Shown here in pieces: positions 47,701 to 58,900 of a stretch of 64,000 nucleotides of DNA. Below the pieces are notes generated by a model that made no database searches, was not told the DNA's origin, and saw only the letters and a list, made by a program, of their open reading frames with translations. Both the position numbers and the translations under genes were made by a program. Within the stretch, counting starts at the first letter, position 1. Every line of letters begins with the position of its first letter. This DNA comes from Toxonevra muliebris. Lineage: Eukaryota > Arthropoda > Insecta > Diptera > Pallopteridae. The stretch is from positions 83,507,235 through 83,571,234 of the forward strand of contig OY829326.1 of the NCBI GenBank assembly GCA_963691655.1. The letters are read 5' to 3'.

Positions 47701-50600
47701 AAAATCTTTCAACACAGGAGCAACGATTATAATGGTAAATATTTATTCTGATTATGACCTTCCAAGATTAAAAGCCAAAGCTCATAGAAACTACTGTCTT
47801 TCCTCTACCTACTTGCCTAATCTACAAAATGGGTAGTATCCTCTGTGAAGTTATTTAATAAAATAAGATTTTTCAGCTTACCAATTCATTTTCATGCAGC
47901 GCACACTCCATTAACTTATCTTGGGTCAATGCCGTATCTGAATTTTTAGCATCGTCCATTGTGCTACGCAGTACGTCTAGTGTCTCACTGTAGCTATTGC
48001 CATGCGCCGCCAAAATATCCAGCAGTGTTTCTCGGGGAATGTTTGGAAAAACTTCGCAAAGCTTCATATGCGTGAGGTGCGAAGCGAGATTATTAGGTTG
48101 CTGTACCTGTTGTATGCTTTGTTGCTCGCTGTTATAAATTGCCCAGGCCATTTCCATGTCTAGTAATTCTTGTGTGTTGCTCGGCGAGTGCATACAATGC
48201 TCGTACTTTGGATTTTTTAGCAGACGCGCAAAATTTTCATCTTCACGTAAGGTCTCCTGCCGCTGCTCTTCTATTTGGTTATAGGCCGATTCCACCCATA
48301 ACATGTACAATTCTTTGGCTAACGTTCTTGGAATGAAAATGTTCGTGTTGAGTTTATCTGGTAGCTGTTCACTAAGTGTCGTCTCTACTTTGAATATTGA
48401 TTTTAACTGTTGAACGAAATTTTGATCGAGCGAAACTTCAACTATTTCGTCGCTATCCTCCTCCTGGTCTTCATCCAGAAGGTCTGTTTGTGCCTCAGCA
48501 TCGATTTGTATTTTCAAAGCGATATCTTGCGCACGATTATCACGTCTATCGCGTATTTTACGCATATGTTTCGGGTAATGGTCCTCCCCTAGTACAAACC
48601 GATTTTCAATGGTTTCCTTCACCTCTAGCATGTCAGCATTCGTTCGTTGATTATGGCGAGACCCTCGTATTCGCTGCCGCTGCGGCTTAGCACCAGATCC
48701 AAACGATGTCACAACTGGCGGTAGAGCCGTCAAAGTTTCCACAGCATTGTCTTCACCATCTATTACATCACCGTCACAGTCACACCAGAAAGAATCGGTA
48801 TTTTCATTTGCAGATACCGAAAAATCGTCATTACCATTGGACAACTCATCCTCTTTCAAAAGAATATCCACTACCCAGTCGATATCGCCATTGCACTTTA
48901 CAAATAGATCCCACAGGCCCGTGATTTCTTTGTTGGGGTATATTTGACGCAGTGATGCAAATGATTTATTTTCATTGCAACAATTAATACGATGGCGCTT
49001 AAATCTAGATTGTAGCGGTTTCGCATCATTTATTTTATCGTCTGTGCCTTGCCCTCCGGGAGTAACACCTTCTCTGAGCAGTTCCAACAATGATTTTGGC
49101 TTTCGTGAAGCATTAACTTCATCAGCCTCTCCCTCCGACAATTTACTTGCGCTCTGGGCACTTGTGCCCCAAAATTTGGTTGTCTCCTCTTCGTAGGATT
49201 GCCATGCACTTGGTGGTGGTTTGTCATAGAATTTTAAGCTATCATCGTTTTTATTTTCTTCTTGCTTTGTCTTTGGTATTTCTGGTGTATTTCTAAGTCT
49301 AGCATTATCACGCTGAGGTTTCGGCAGATTTATTTTGTCCTCTGTGTCGTTTTTTACTTCAATTAAACTAGCTTTCTTTAACTGATTTGCGATTTTTATA
49401 GCTGCTTTAGACCTCTCGTCTGGCGGTGAGATCATAATTGGTGGATGTATTCGCATTTGCGGTAATTGCACTGTATACTTTGTTTCTTTTAACATCTGAA
49501 AGCAATAAACATTATTATAGTGATTATCGATATTTATCATGGATAAACTATTACTAAAATATTAATCAATATATGTGACGTCTAATATAATGCAAAACTT
49601 GAATAAAAGTGTGATTGATACTGTGAGTAGATACACTAGTGGATCAACACTCTGTACTCCATAAATCAATACATTGCTGATTTCCCTGCAAAAATAGCTA
49701 TCACTACAGCACACAAACCTTCATTACATCATTGATGTTTGCTTTCTCGTATTTTTCTAACATTGCTTGTATTTTATCACGTGGCACACGGTGGCGATTA
49801 TTCATCGCTAACTTTCCTGCTGAATTACGCCATGGAGTCTTGGGTTCCAACAGTTCTACCAAATAACCATGCCGAACCGCCATCTGAACATATGGTAGCA
49901 TTTCCCATATCATCATGTTAGTGTTGTCAATGATAACAGGACTCCAACCAGATGCAGTTTTATCTCGAGCACGACGCTTATTAAAAGCATGGGCTTCATC
50001 AAGTCGTTCTACATGGAATTTATATCTTCCCGAATTATCAAAGAAAAAATCATCTGTACTGAGAATATATTCTTGCCAACTATTACGAACTCTTGGGAGG
50101 GAGCAACGATCCAATAACGATTTTGCAGCAGTTGATTTACCACTTCCTGGTGCACCACGCATTATAATCATTACTCGGTAACCGGCAATAACGTTTTCCA
50201 CAATTCTTTGCTCTTCAGACGAAAAGTTATTATTTTTAGTTTCGTGCGCTTCTTTACTAGGTGTAGTGGTGTATTGAGGCGCTGGAAGAGCCGCGTTGCT
50301 GATGTAAGTGCTCTTAGGAATGGCACCATGTTTTTCTTGAAACTTAATTTTTTCCAATCGTGTTAGATCACTCTTATTTACTTGATGGCAATCTCCGTTG
50401 GCGCTTATCAAGTAATCGATACAGTTTTCGACTGGAATTTGATGAATTTATTATTAAATATTAATTTAGAAGCAAAGCCGCAATTTACCGTTCCAATCTT
50501 GCTGGTCGCACACACTTGAAATTTGACCCTTGGGTAGCCCGGTGAACATGTCTGATAGTTGTTGCAATACCCTTTGCTTTTGCTCTTCGTTCAATTGCAT
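41750..50600 (-). CDS. N4BP2/Cue2/NONU-1-like protein (CUE, P-loop kinase, Smr)
   Basis: Five exons on the minus strand: 50600-50489, 50431-49719, 49495-47882, 42454-41901, 41831-41750 (3,075 nt, 1,024 residues). All junctions are GT-AG and phases agree; intron 1 is 57 nt, intron 4 is 69 nt and stop-free. Domains: CUE at 1-48 (exons 1+2; LPKGQI...DWNVENCIDYL); AAA_33-type kinase at about 122-275 with Walker A GAPGSGKS (130-137), STDDFF (162-167) and VIIDNTN (203-209); CUE-like helices at about 454-490 and 751-787; DUF1771 at about 850-918; Smr at about 930-1018 with LDLH (932-935) and GRGLHS (972-977). Family members (N4BP2, yeast Cue2, worm NONU-1) bind ubiquitin through CUE domains and, for Cue2/NONU-1, cut mRNA at stalled ribosomes. 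That role is inferred here. Intron 3 (42455-47881) is full of transposons. Confidence 0.88.
42941..44611. mobile_element. TA-flanked TIR element in intron 3
   Basis: Both ends read TGCGCCCCTTACACGATCAA inward, and TA lies directly outside each (42939-42940 and 44612-44613). It is 1,671 bp with no intact transposase. An internal GTGTAAGGGCTTGATTGA (about 43357) resembles a third end. The TA target suggests Tc1/mariner-type transposition. Confidence 0.72.
44830..45060 (-). pseudogene. Tc1-like transposase relic
   Basis: On the minus strand: KKYLDEIKNHLRGYVENLPL, then GGIFQHDNDPKHTSRVVKYW, a stop, and LAQSPDLNRI. The HDNDPKHTS and AQSPDLNP(I) motifs contain the second and are near the third catalytic acidic residues of Tc1 transposases. 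Stops break the frame, and upstream and downstream parts are missing. Confidence 0.75.
45237..46193. mobile_element. pogo/Tigger-like non-autonomous element, 957 bp
   Basis: Ends CAGTAGTTTTCCGATTTAAC on both sides in inverted orientation (identical over about 25 bp, continuing GAACA), with TA immediately outside (45235-45236 and 46194-46195). CAGTA-type ends with TA targets are typical of pogo elements. Contains a nested TTAA-flanked MITE. Confidence 0.85.
45409..45849. mobile_element. piggyBac-like MITE nested in the pogo-like element
   Basis: TTAA at 45405-45408 and 45850-45853; ends CCCTTCGGAGGGC and, reverse-complemented, CTCTTCGGAGGGC. Contains two direct copies of TTACACGAGAGGGCGCG followed by a TTAGCCGCAA stretch (45435 and 45630 onward). 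441 bp, non-coding. Confidence 0.83.
46270..47356 (+). mobile_element. Degenerate mariner element
   Basis: Inverted ends include TTGATTAAAAAGTTCCCTGA and its partner TTGATCAAAAAGTTCCCGGA (reverse complement of the right end), with TA outside each (46268-46269 and 47357-47358). The + strand encodes transposase pieces: RFKSGRESIEDDERSDRPST (about 46588-46648), FIKRIITGEETWVYEYD, WILHHDNAPSHS and KKYFEDWIKRWHKCVAVD...YFEGDNIDLDE. Frameshifts, stops and an internal deletion separate them. At TGEETW the usual first catalytic Asp is Glu. Confidence 0.88.
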
Positions 50601-51080
50601 TTTTTCCTTGTTGGCTTCGTATTTCTTTGGCGCCTTTTATTGGTAGTCGTAATTTCTTGCGGATTTCCAAGATTATTTTATAATTGATCGAATCATCTAC
50701 AGGTGATTCCGACTCTTTAAAAGAATTAAACGTGATAAAAACAAATAAAAAAAAATATTGAGAAAATGATTACAAAACAAAAGATATCATAAAGCACTAC
50801 GGAAAATTTCTACGTTGTACTTATTCATATTTATACTCTATAAAGTTGCCACCTTATTATAAATGATGCCAATGGATGCAACATGTTGTTTTGAATTTTA
50901 CCATTATTTGAGTTTTTCATTTTGATTAAATTATATTATCTTCCCACTAGTGTCCGACCGAATTTTCGGCTTCACTTCTTCGGCTATTTGGCCTAAAAAT
51001 GCATCTTCGGGTGATGTTATGCAGACGGTCAAATGATCGACGGTCATGTCACTTTTTACACTCTCTCTTTATGCTATGTA

Positions 51081-51374
51081 CAGTGTGGCCAACTTTTATT
51101 TTCAAAATCCGCTAAAATGAAGAATAAAACGCGTATTTTCTTTAAAAAAGCGTTAAATTTTTTCCCTTATAAAAGTGCGAGAAAACTCAATACATTTAAC
51201 TTTTTCACTAATACAGGCAAACATTTGATACTTCTAGTCAATGAAAATTTTTCGATTTTTCGAAGATATTTTAAATTGAAAAAAACGAGCTGAGCGCTAA
51301 ATCACTTTTCTTCCGCGTTTTAATTTTCAAAAAGCACTAAAATCCGCGGGAAAAGTGCTGAGTTGGCCACACTG
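51081..51374. mobile_element. hAT-like MITE nested at 51 kb
   Basis: Ends CAGTGTGGCCAAC in inverted orientation. The flanks GCTATGTA and GTTATGCA (51073-51080 and 51375-51382) match at 6 of 8 positions. 294 bp, non-coding, inside the TTCGGC-rich element. Confidence 0.7.
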
Positions 51375-51414
51375 GTTATGCAGATGGTCATTTGATCGTC
51401 GGGCACTAGTACTT

Positions 51415-52935
51415 ATTTGAATAGTTTTAGTACTTTTTTTGTTACTATTTTATTAGTAATTTACAGTTATTAAAACAGTAACATTTGGTTGCTACTATCA
51501 ACACTTTTATTTATATTTAATAAAATTTTTTTTAAAAACAAATAAATAAAAATGAACAATATTGGCATTGGTTTAGAAGCGCTAAAATTTGCATATGCGT
51601 AAAAAGTTATATTTTGGAGGGGAGAGAGACAAGTTATAAGAAAGTGCTTAAAAATATACATTTCTGAATTAAGTTATAATAATTCATAACAAACATTATA
51701 ATAATTACTTACATATTCGATTTTATTTGCAAGTATAACTATAAAACGTATATAAGCAAATATAAGCGTGAGCAAATTAAGCATTTTTTCTCGTTTTTTG
51801 CATACATTTTACCAAAAGTGTACTATTTTGCTCCTAAAAGTGAATTATTGCTAATAATCTTATAACATAACCCTGTTTTGATTTCATGATCAGGGTTGCC
51901 GTTTTACTTATTTGTAAGCAAATTTGCTTACTTTTTTTACGGTTGTGCACATGTGTACTTTTTTCTCATCTTGTTTATTTTTTTAAAAAATTTTTAACTA
52001 AAATTTACAAGAAAATTTGTATATATTGGCATAGTTTTTTTATTACTCCCTTTGTTTAGATTCTTTCATTCGATAAGATTGGGTAAAACTAATTATGTTC
52101 ATGCATACTTGGTGTCATCCTTGCAAGTTATCGAATGAAAAATGTAAGTAGTACCAAAATTACATAGTGGCACAAATTTTCAACAAAATTTTCCAACGGT
52201 TATTTGGGGTCGCTAATCACAATTGCGTACAGTTTTTCTCCATCACATCTAGTTCTCCCACAATATGGGCCTGAAGTCGTAAAAATGGGGTCTTTAGGCG
52301 CTATTAAGAAATTTGTTTATTTCAGCAGATACGAATGTGATGTCTGAAGCAAAGTTGATAAGCACAAAGAGTACGCAGTCATGATCATCGACCCTTAATT
52401 ACTATAAACCCGTTGGAAAATCTCGCACACAAAATTTTTGTTGCACTGTGTTATCATATCTGCGTTCGATTACGTTTATTGAAAATGAGTCCCCCAGTTT
52501 TTTCGAATTTTTTTTTGAAATTATAATTTAATTACTTTATGCGTTTTTTTTTTTGTATAGAAATATATATTTTTTGAGCTATCTTTATGGCATTGAAGTC
52601 AATATAACGGTTTTTGGGTTGACGAATCCGAATATGGATTCTAGAGGGCGCCACCATACAAATTTTTCATAAAACTCATTGTTTTTGTAGGTTTTCTTCT
52701 ATAAAATGTTGCAAATTGTTGTTTAAAAATCGGGGGACTCAAGTTGATTTTTTTTGTCATATACTCTTCGGCAAAGTTGATCAGTATCAAATATATCATC
52801 TTTCTGGGGGGTTGTCAATGTCTCGAAAAAATGCGATTACCCCTTGTCTTATTACTACTATATACGTTTGCTTCCTTTTTTTTTTTTTTTTTCAAATTGT
52901 TGACTTTTTAGAAGAATTTGATTACAAAATTTTTT
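51415..52935. other. Intergenic, no gene seen
   Basis: AT-rich; only short frames of low complexity. Confidence 0.4.
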
Positions 52936-53556
52936 AGGCCGTGGCAACTCCGCTCATGATTCGGCATCAAAAGCCAAATCATTTGGTGACCGTGGTGGTC
53001 AACTTTTACTCTCCCGCTCTCTCTTTCAAACTTTCATTTTATATTGAAGCAAAAACAACTCGTGCCCATGACGAGACAGTGACCGTCTTCATAACAGGGC
53101 ACTTCGGCTACTGCTTCGGCGAAAATGGCCGAAGTGTTTGGCCGACGCATAGTCGATCGAAAATTACAGATGTAGAACCTGGCAGGCACTGGTACAGCAG
53201 TCATGCATATTTGAACTTTAAATCTAGTTTTTCTCAAAACAGCATTTTTCGAAATGGCTGCTTCGATATCTCACAAACTAATGAACCGATTGCGCTTAAA
53301 TTTTCATCGTATCTTCAGTACATCTATAGTTCTTATTTGTCCCAACCAGGATCTTTGTGACAGCTTTTATAGTTTTTTATTTAACTTGAAATAGTTAAAA
53401 AAAAATGACAAAAATCAAATATTTATTTTCAAAACTAGATAGATAGTTCTTTTATTTGACATTTTCTTATATAAAAATTCAAACTTTTAATGACTTAACT
53501 AAGAGAACATACGATTAAACTATCCCAAAAATTTGATTATTCATATTTTTACTTAA

Positions 53557-53767
53557 CCCATTAAGTCCGAGAGCAAACCGAGTAAAAACCAAAAAATCTT
53601 CAATCATACATTCAAACAGCAAATGGTATCATCGAATTTTTAATTTTTTTGAAGTTTCTCTCTTCGCGCTAGAACAACTGTGATAGTGATTACATGTTCC
53701 GGTAACTTTATATGCATTCAAATATTCTTCTTTTTTGTGCGTATACGAATAATTAGGACTTAATGAG
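53557..53767. mobile_element. piggyBac-like MITE (TTAA-flanked), 211 bp
   Basis: TTAA at 53553-53556 and 53768-53771; ends CCCATTAAGTCC and, reverse-complemented, CTCATTAAGTCC. A second, truncated copy of the same left end (TTACTTAACCCATTAAGTCC) lies at about 54547-54570. Confidence 0.8.
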
Positions 53768-54189
53768 TTAATTTTGATTCCGGCTGTAGGCACAGGTCTA
53801 TCGATTAATACGTTTTTTCAATCTTTGATTTCAGATAAGCAGAATCATGGCAGCCATCGGCCAACTTGGACACAGATATCGTTGAAGGTCAGTCGTACCA
53901 CAGATATACCTATAATTGATGTAACAGAAATAATATTTGTGAGAAAAATACTTGCCAGCTCCTCCGACAGTAAACAGTTATTTACTGCTACTCGTCAACT
54001 TTTTATTGGGATACCTATTATTTATACATATAATACATAGGTAGAAAAAAATTACTTTCAGATTTTTATTTTTTTATATTTAAAAAATCCTTTGGTCTTC
54101 GGCTTCGGCCGAAGGCTAGAGGAATGGCCGAAGTTTGACTTCGGCTACGGTTAAAAAATCACCTTCGGTCAGACACTAGTTAGAGAGTC

Positions 54190-55540
54190 TGAGTGTTTTT
54201 GAAAAATGATTCTAGGTGGCATTTTTCTGAATCAGGCCGCATTCCTTCAATTTGATTTTTTAGGAGACTATGAAAATTAAATCTATGTGTTAATTTTTCA
54301 AAGTTATTACTTCAGTTCATGTGTAGTTTTTTATTTAAGTAATATATAACAGGCTTAATGAGCGTATGTAGTCAAAACAACAGTTTCGGAAACCGCCACA
54401 ATCAATGAAAGGCTAAGAACTATCATTAAGATTTCTGAGGAATCATGGAGGACTCCGATACGACCGTAGATAATAAAAAAAACTCATATGCATTCGAGTT
54501 AGATTTTCCAAGAACAATTGAACACTTTCAGTAATAGCTTATTTTTACTTAACCCATTAAGTCCGATGTAAGTTAAACAATCATATTTTTCTCCACATTT
54601 TTGCTATCAGAGTGCTTTAATTGCAAACCAATACATTTTTTTTTTCACAAGTTCTATAAATAATTCGGCTCATTCTTTCACTTTTTTATTTTGGCAATTA
54701 TGCTTTAAGCGCGACAAAGTCGAAAAGTTCTTACTTTACGCTTCAGCGACAACTTCACAATGTAATCAAGCTCATATAAAATATATACATTTTATTCTTG
54801 ACAGAATAAAGTGCTTTGTTTACTTTACACTTCAGCTTCACATTCTGTTTCCCACTTTAAGTTTAAAGATGAAATTAAAACCACTGCGAACGCATACAAA
54901 ACGAGCATATTAACAAATCCTACCTCGTTGGCCTCTAGTTTGATGCATACACAGAGAACGTTGCACAGACTGAAAAGGAAAGCTCCACAAGATCTAGCAA
55001 CAAGAGACAACTAAATCTGATATAAACTTTAAATACTAACAGAATTCGCAAACGTTATTGAATTGCACTGAATTTTAATGAATTTTAATAATATGGATGT
55101 GTCACTGGACACATGCCATCCATGTCCTAAATTAATTAAACATTTATTATTTATATATTACTGAAACTAAAGTATTGTGGTCATTTATGGACATTTATAT
55201 TGAGATAGATTGTAATAAATAAAAATTTTTTTTAAATTTTGACAAGTAGGACAAATTTTGTCAATTGAGAAAAAAAATTTTCATTGTTGAGATTTTATAG
55301 AGAAATAATTTACATAATGTTGCATGTACATAGAGAGAATTATTTGCTGCGTTTTCTATTATTCATTGACTCCTAACACGTTTAAGGTACTTAATAATAT
55401 TTGCTAATAAAGAAAAAATATTTATATAGAATTGCTTATACTTTGTTTATTACAAATAAAAGTTATAATTTACTACTAAGTAATCAACTATTAGCTTTCA
55501 CTTTTGTATCCGTTTCGTAAAGTGCATCTCTAAACCATTC
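54190..55540. other. Intergenic, one unassigned open frame
   Basis: A + strand frame at 54811-55014 is less AT-rich and ends in TAA with AATAAA motifs further on, but it has no recognised domain or supported splice site. Otherwise nothing recognisable. Confidence 0.35.
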
Positions 55541-55546
55541 GTTTTG

Positions 55547-55646
55547 TCAAATATATAGTTTTAATTTCAGACCAAAAGGTACCTGGAAATGCAACTCTGG
55601 ACTTTGTCTGAATTTACACTCCACACGTTCCACTGCTTTGTTGGCT
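55547..55646 (-). CDS. Possible terminal exon of an unidentified gene
   Basis: On the minus strand a TTTATTTGACAG acceptor is followed by an open frame reading NKAVERVECKFRQSPELHFQ, then VPFGLKLKLYI and a stop. A GTACCT inside could alternatively be a donor. Codon content looks protein-like, but no partner exon was found before Rich begins at 55923. It may be a real last exon, an exon relic or chance. Confidence 0.22.
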
Positions 55647-55922
55647 GTCAAATAAAAGAATTAATTTTGTGTTCGATTTTATTATTAAATAGCTGATTAC
55701 AAATTGTTTTGAAGTAATGTAAAATAATACGAATAAAAAAATTAACAAGCAGTAGAAATTCTCAAACATAAAAGGATATTTTAATATGCTGGATATCTCA
55801 ATTATTTAAGAGGCGGAATTGGAGAATTGTTTTTATTTATAGGTCAGAAAAAGGAATTTCTCGATTAAGATTATTAAAGAATACTTATTTAATTTACAGA
55901 TATAATTCGGTACGTTCCATCA

Positions 55923-58900
55923 ATGTACTTCCCAGTTAGCTGGCCAAAAGTGGTAAACCTGGCGCTTCCAGGTGAAAATAACGCCATCAATCATATTTCG
56001 TGTGACGCAGTTAAAATCCTTGTTGCTGCAGTGGGTGATGATTTCTTGGGCATTTGGTATGCGAATCCGTTAATTCCAATTGCATTTTTTCGTCGAAATG
56101 CGGAATCTGTTGCCGCTAACGGAACCAACAAACTCATAATATGGAAACCTGATTCACGCCAATTAGCAATACTTACTAGCGCTGGCACTTTGCTACTGTA
56201 TCAGATCGAGTTTGACGCTAATGGTAGTGGAATTCTTACACAAATTGATCCACCAACAAGCAATCTAAAGCGAGATTCGGCTGAGCTCTTCATAAAAGAG
56301 AACATTCCTAGACTCAGTTTGCATGAACAGTGTTGCATCTCACTGGGCGCAACTATTACTACTGTGTGTTGCATTAGTCTATCGGAGCTACTTATTGCTA
56401 CAGACCGCTGCGAACTCATTCGAGTACAGTGGGACGAATTGGGTCCAGATGGAGTTAGTGGGGTTGGTGCTGAAAGAGAAGTACACGCAACAATAAACTT
56501 ACGTAATATTCCGTTTTATGTGACACAAAATTGCCACATTAAAAGTTTACCTTCCATCGGAGAAGGCTCCTTTGTGGCTGCATTAGAGTATTCACCATTT
56601 ATCGGTGGCTGTGCAGCAGTATTCAGCGACCATCGAGCTGTTTTTTTGATAGCGATGCACTTGCGCTTCGAAACAGAAAATATGCACGGCTTCTGGGTGC
56701 CGGACGTTGAAGATGCGACTGTTTGCAGTGTCAATCACAAGTTTCGTATCTTAGCCTATGGTCGGCATAACTCGGACGTTTCAGTGTATGCGATAGAAGA
56801 TACTACTGGTGGTCTGGAATTTTCTCATCGTCTGTCGCTAAATTCCAGTGTAATGCCAGGCACGTTGGGGGCAGTAAGTGAACTGAAATGGAGCCCTGAT
56901 GGATGCGTGCTAGTGGTTGCCTGGGAAAATGGTGGGATTTCAGTGTGGAGCACATTCGGAGCTCTTCTTATGTCGTCGCTAAATTGGGACTTTGGATTGC
57001 ATGTGGACTTGATTAATCACAATCCCTTGCAAGTGAGCAAATTAGAATGGTCCACCGAAGGATATCAGCTATTCATGACGTGCAAAAAGAACCCTGAACA
57101 TAAAGCTTCAGCAGTGCATTGTAATGTGCTGCAAATGAGCTTTGTGAAAAGTACCCTCTCAATGAATCCCTGTATGGCATCACACTCTCATGTTCTGTTA
57201 CAAGGTACGTTGTTCCATTTCAATATGAAAAATTAATTTATTTGTATAAAGTTGATTTCCCCTAACAGGTACTGTTGAAAGAATATGCATATATGTTCTT
57301 AAGTTTAAATTAAACTTTTTCAGGTGATGACACTTTATATCTGAATCAAGGGGATAATCTGGAAAAAATCTACTTTGGATCTAAGTTTACATTCCCCAAC
57401 AATCAGTGTGATATCACTGAAAGCGACAAGAATCTCGACGATAGCATGGAAGTAAAAAAGTCAGTGGACATTTCAAGTATCCTCTCAGAGAGCAAATATT
57501 GGAATGTTCTGCAGTTGCCACTTACGTATGCGGCCACTAACTGGCCTATTCGATATTCAGCAATTGATTCTGAGGGCTTCCATTTGGCGGTAGCTGGACG
57601 TACAGGTCTCGCACACTATTCGATGCTCACGAAAAAATGGAAACTCTTTGGCAACGAATCTCAGGAAAAAGATTTCGTAGTCTCAGGAGGACTGCTATGG
57701 TGGAAAGGTTTTATCGTAATGGGCTGCTACTCGCTATTAGACCGGACCGACGAAATACGCTGTTACCCAGAAGAATGCAAGCTCGACAATCAATTTGGCA
57801 ATAAGATACAGGTTCGTGCTCCTGTCATCTCTCTAAACATGTTTCGCGATCAGTTGATTGCATTGACTGCAGATGGCATAGTTAGCCTCTTTGTTTTGCA
57901 AAAGCGTGATGCTTACTCGCTGAGTGTTGAATGCGCATATGAGGTAGATGTAAAAAGTATATGCATTCATCCAGCATGCATAGTTTCGCTCACAGTGACT
58001 AACCTCAAAAACGATCTTACGACTAAGACTAACCCGGCTGTTGCAGCTTCGAGTGACGCGGCCGAGACCATCATCGTTAATGTATGTGGGCGAATCTTGA
58101 TGATACAGCGTGACTCGCGGAACAGTGTTATTAACTCTCTTATGGCGTCCTGTCTGGCCTCATGCGTTGAGTGTTTCTGGCTTTCGAATGCAATGGAAAA
58201 CAGTCCTATGCGCGATTGCCTATGGCTGTACTCGGGCGCTCATGGTATGCGCGTTTGGCTACCCATTCTACCGCCGACTAATGAGCAGATACGGGAAGTG
58301 CCCCATCGATTACATACGTTCATGTCGAAACGTATAATGCTTTCGTTCCCACTAAAGCTGTATCCGCTGGTGATTCTCTTTGACAATGTGATAGTTCTGG
58401 GTGTTGAAAATGAGACGACGCTGTACACCAACGAACCCAATGCACATTTCTCACTTCCTTTCAGTTTGTTGGAGCGAAAGTCTCAGGTGTATCTCCACAA
58501 AATACTTCGTCAACTAATTAAACGTAATCTGGGCTACAGTGCATGGGAAATCGCCCAATCTTGCCGTTCGTTGCCCTACTTCCCCCACTCATTGGAGTTG
58601 TTGTTGCACGAAGTGCTCGAAGAGGAGGCACTCAGCAAGGAACCTATTCCTGATGCATTATTACCCAGCATACTTGACTTTATTCGTGAGTTTCCCGTGT
58701 ACCTGCAAACGATCGTTCAATGCGCCAGGAAGACGGAAATTGCTCTGTGGCCATACCTGTTCTCAATGGCGGGTAAACCGAAGGATCTATTTCAACAATG
58801 TCTGCAGTCTGAAGAATTAGAAACGGCTGCCAGTTTTCTAATCATACTACAAAATCTCGAACCGTCCATCATAAGTAAACAGTATGCCACTTTGCTTCTG

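Larger units (their letters stand above)
50946..54180. mobile_element. TIR-bounded composite with TTCGGC-rich ends
   Basis: ACTAGTGTCCGACCGAA at 50946-50962 is matched (one mismatch) by the complement of 54164-54180. A third related end (CCCGACGATC..., minus orientation) lies near 51400-51411, so this may be two related elements rather than one. Subterminal CTTCGGC/GCCGAAG motifs recur at 50955-51015, 53099-53140 and 54095-54170. No TSD was identified and no transposase is evident. Confidence 0.5.

Noticed and set aside
48139..49227. Several + strand frames opposite exon 3 of the N4BP2-like gene
   Set aside because: They are shadows of the minus-strand coding sequence; domain content and splice phases support the minus strand.
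53774..54040. Small exon (acceptor TTTCAG near 53835, donor AAG|GTCAGT near 53890)
   Set aside because: Splice-like signals exist, but the frame has no recognised domain or partner exon and lies in transposon-rich sequence.
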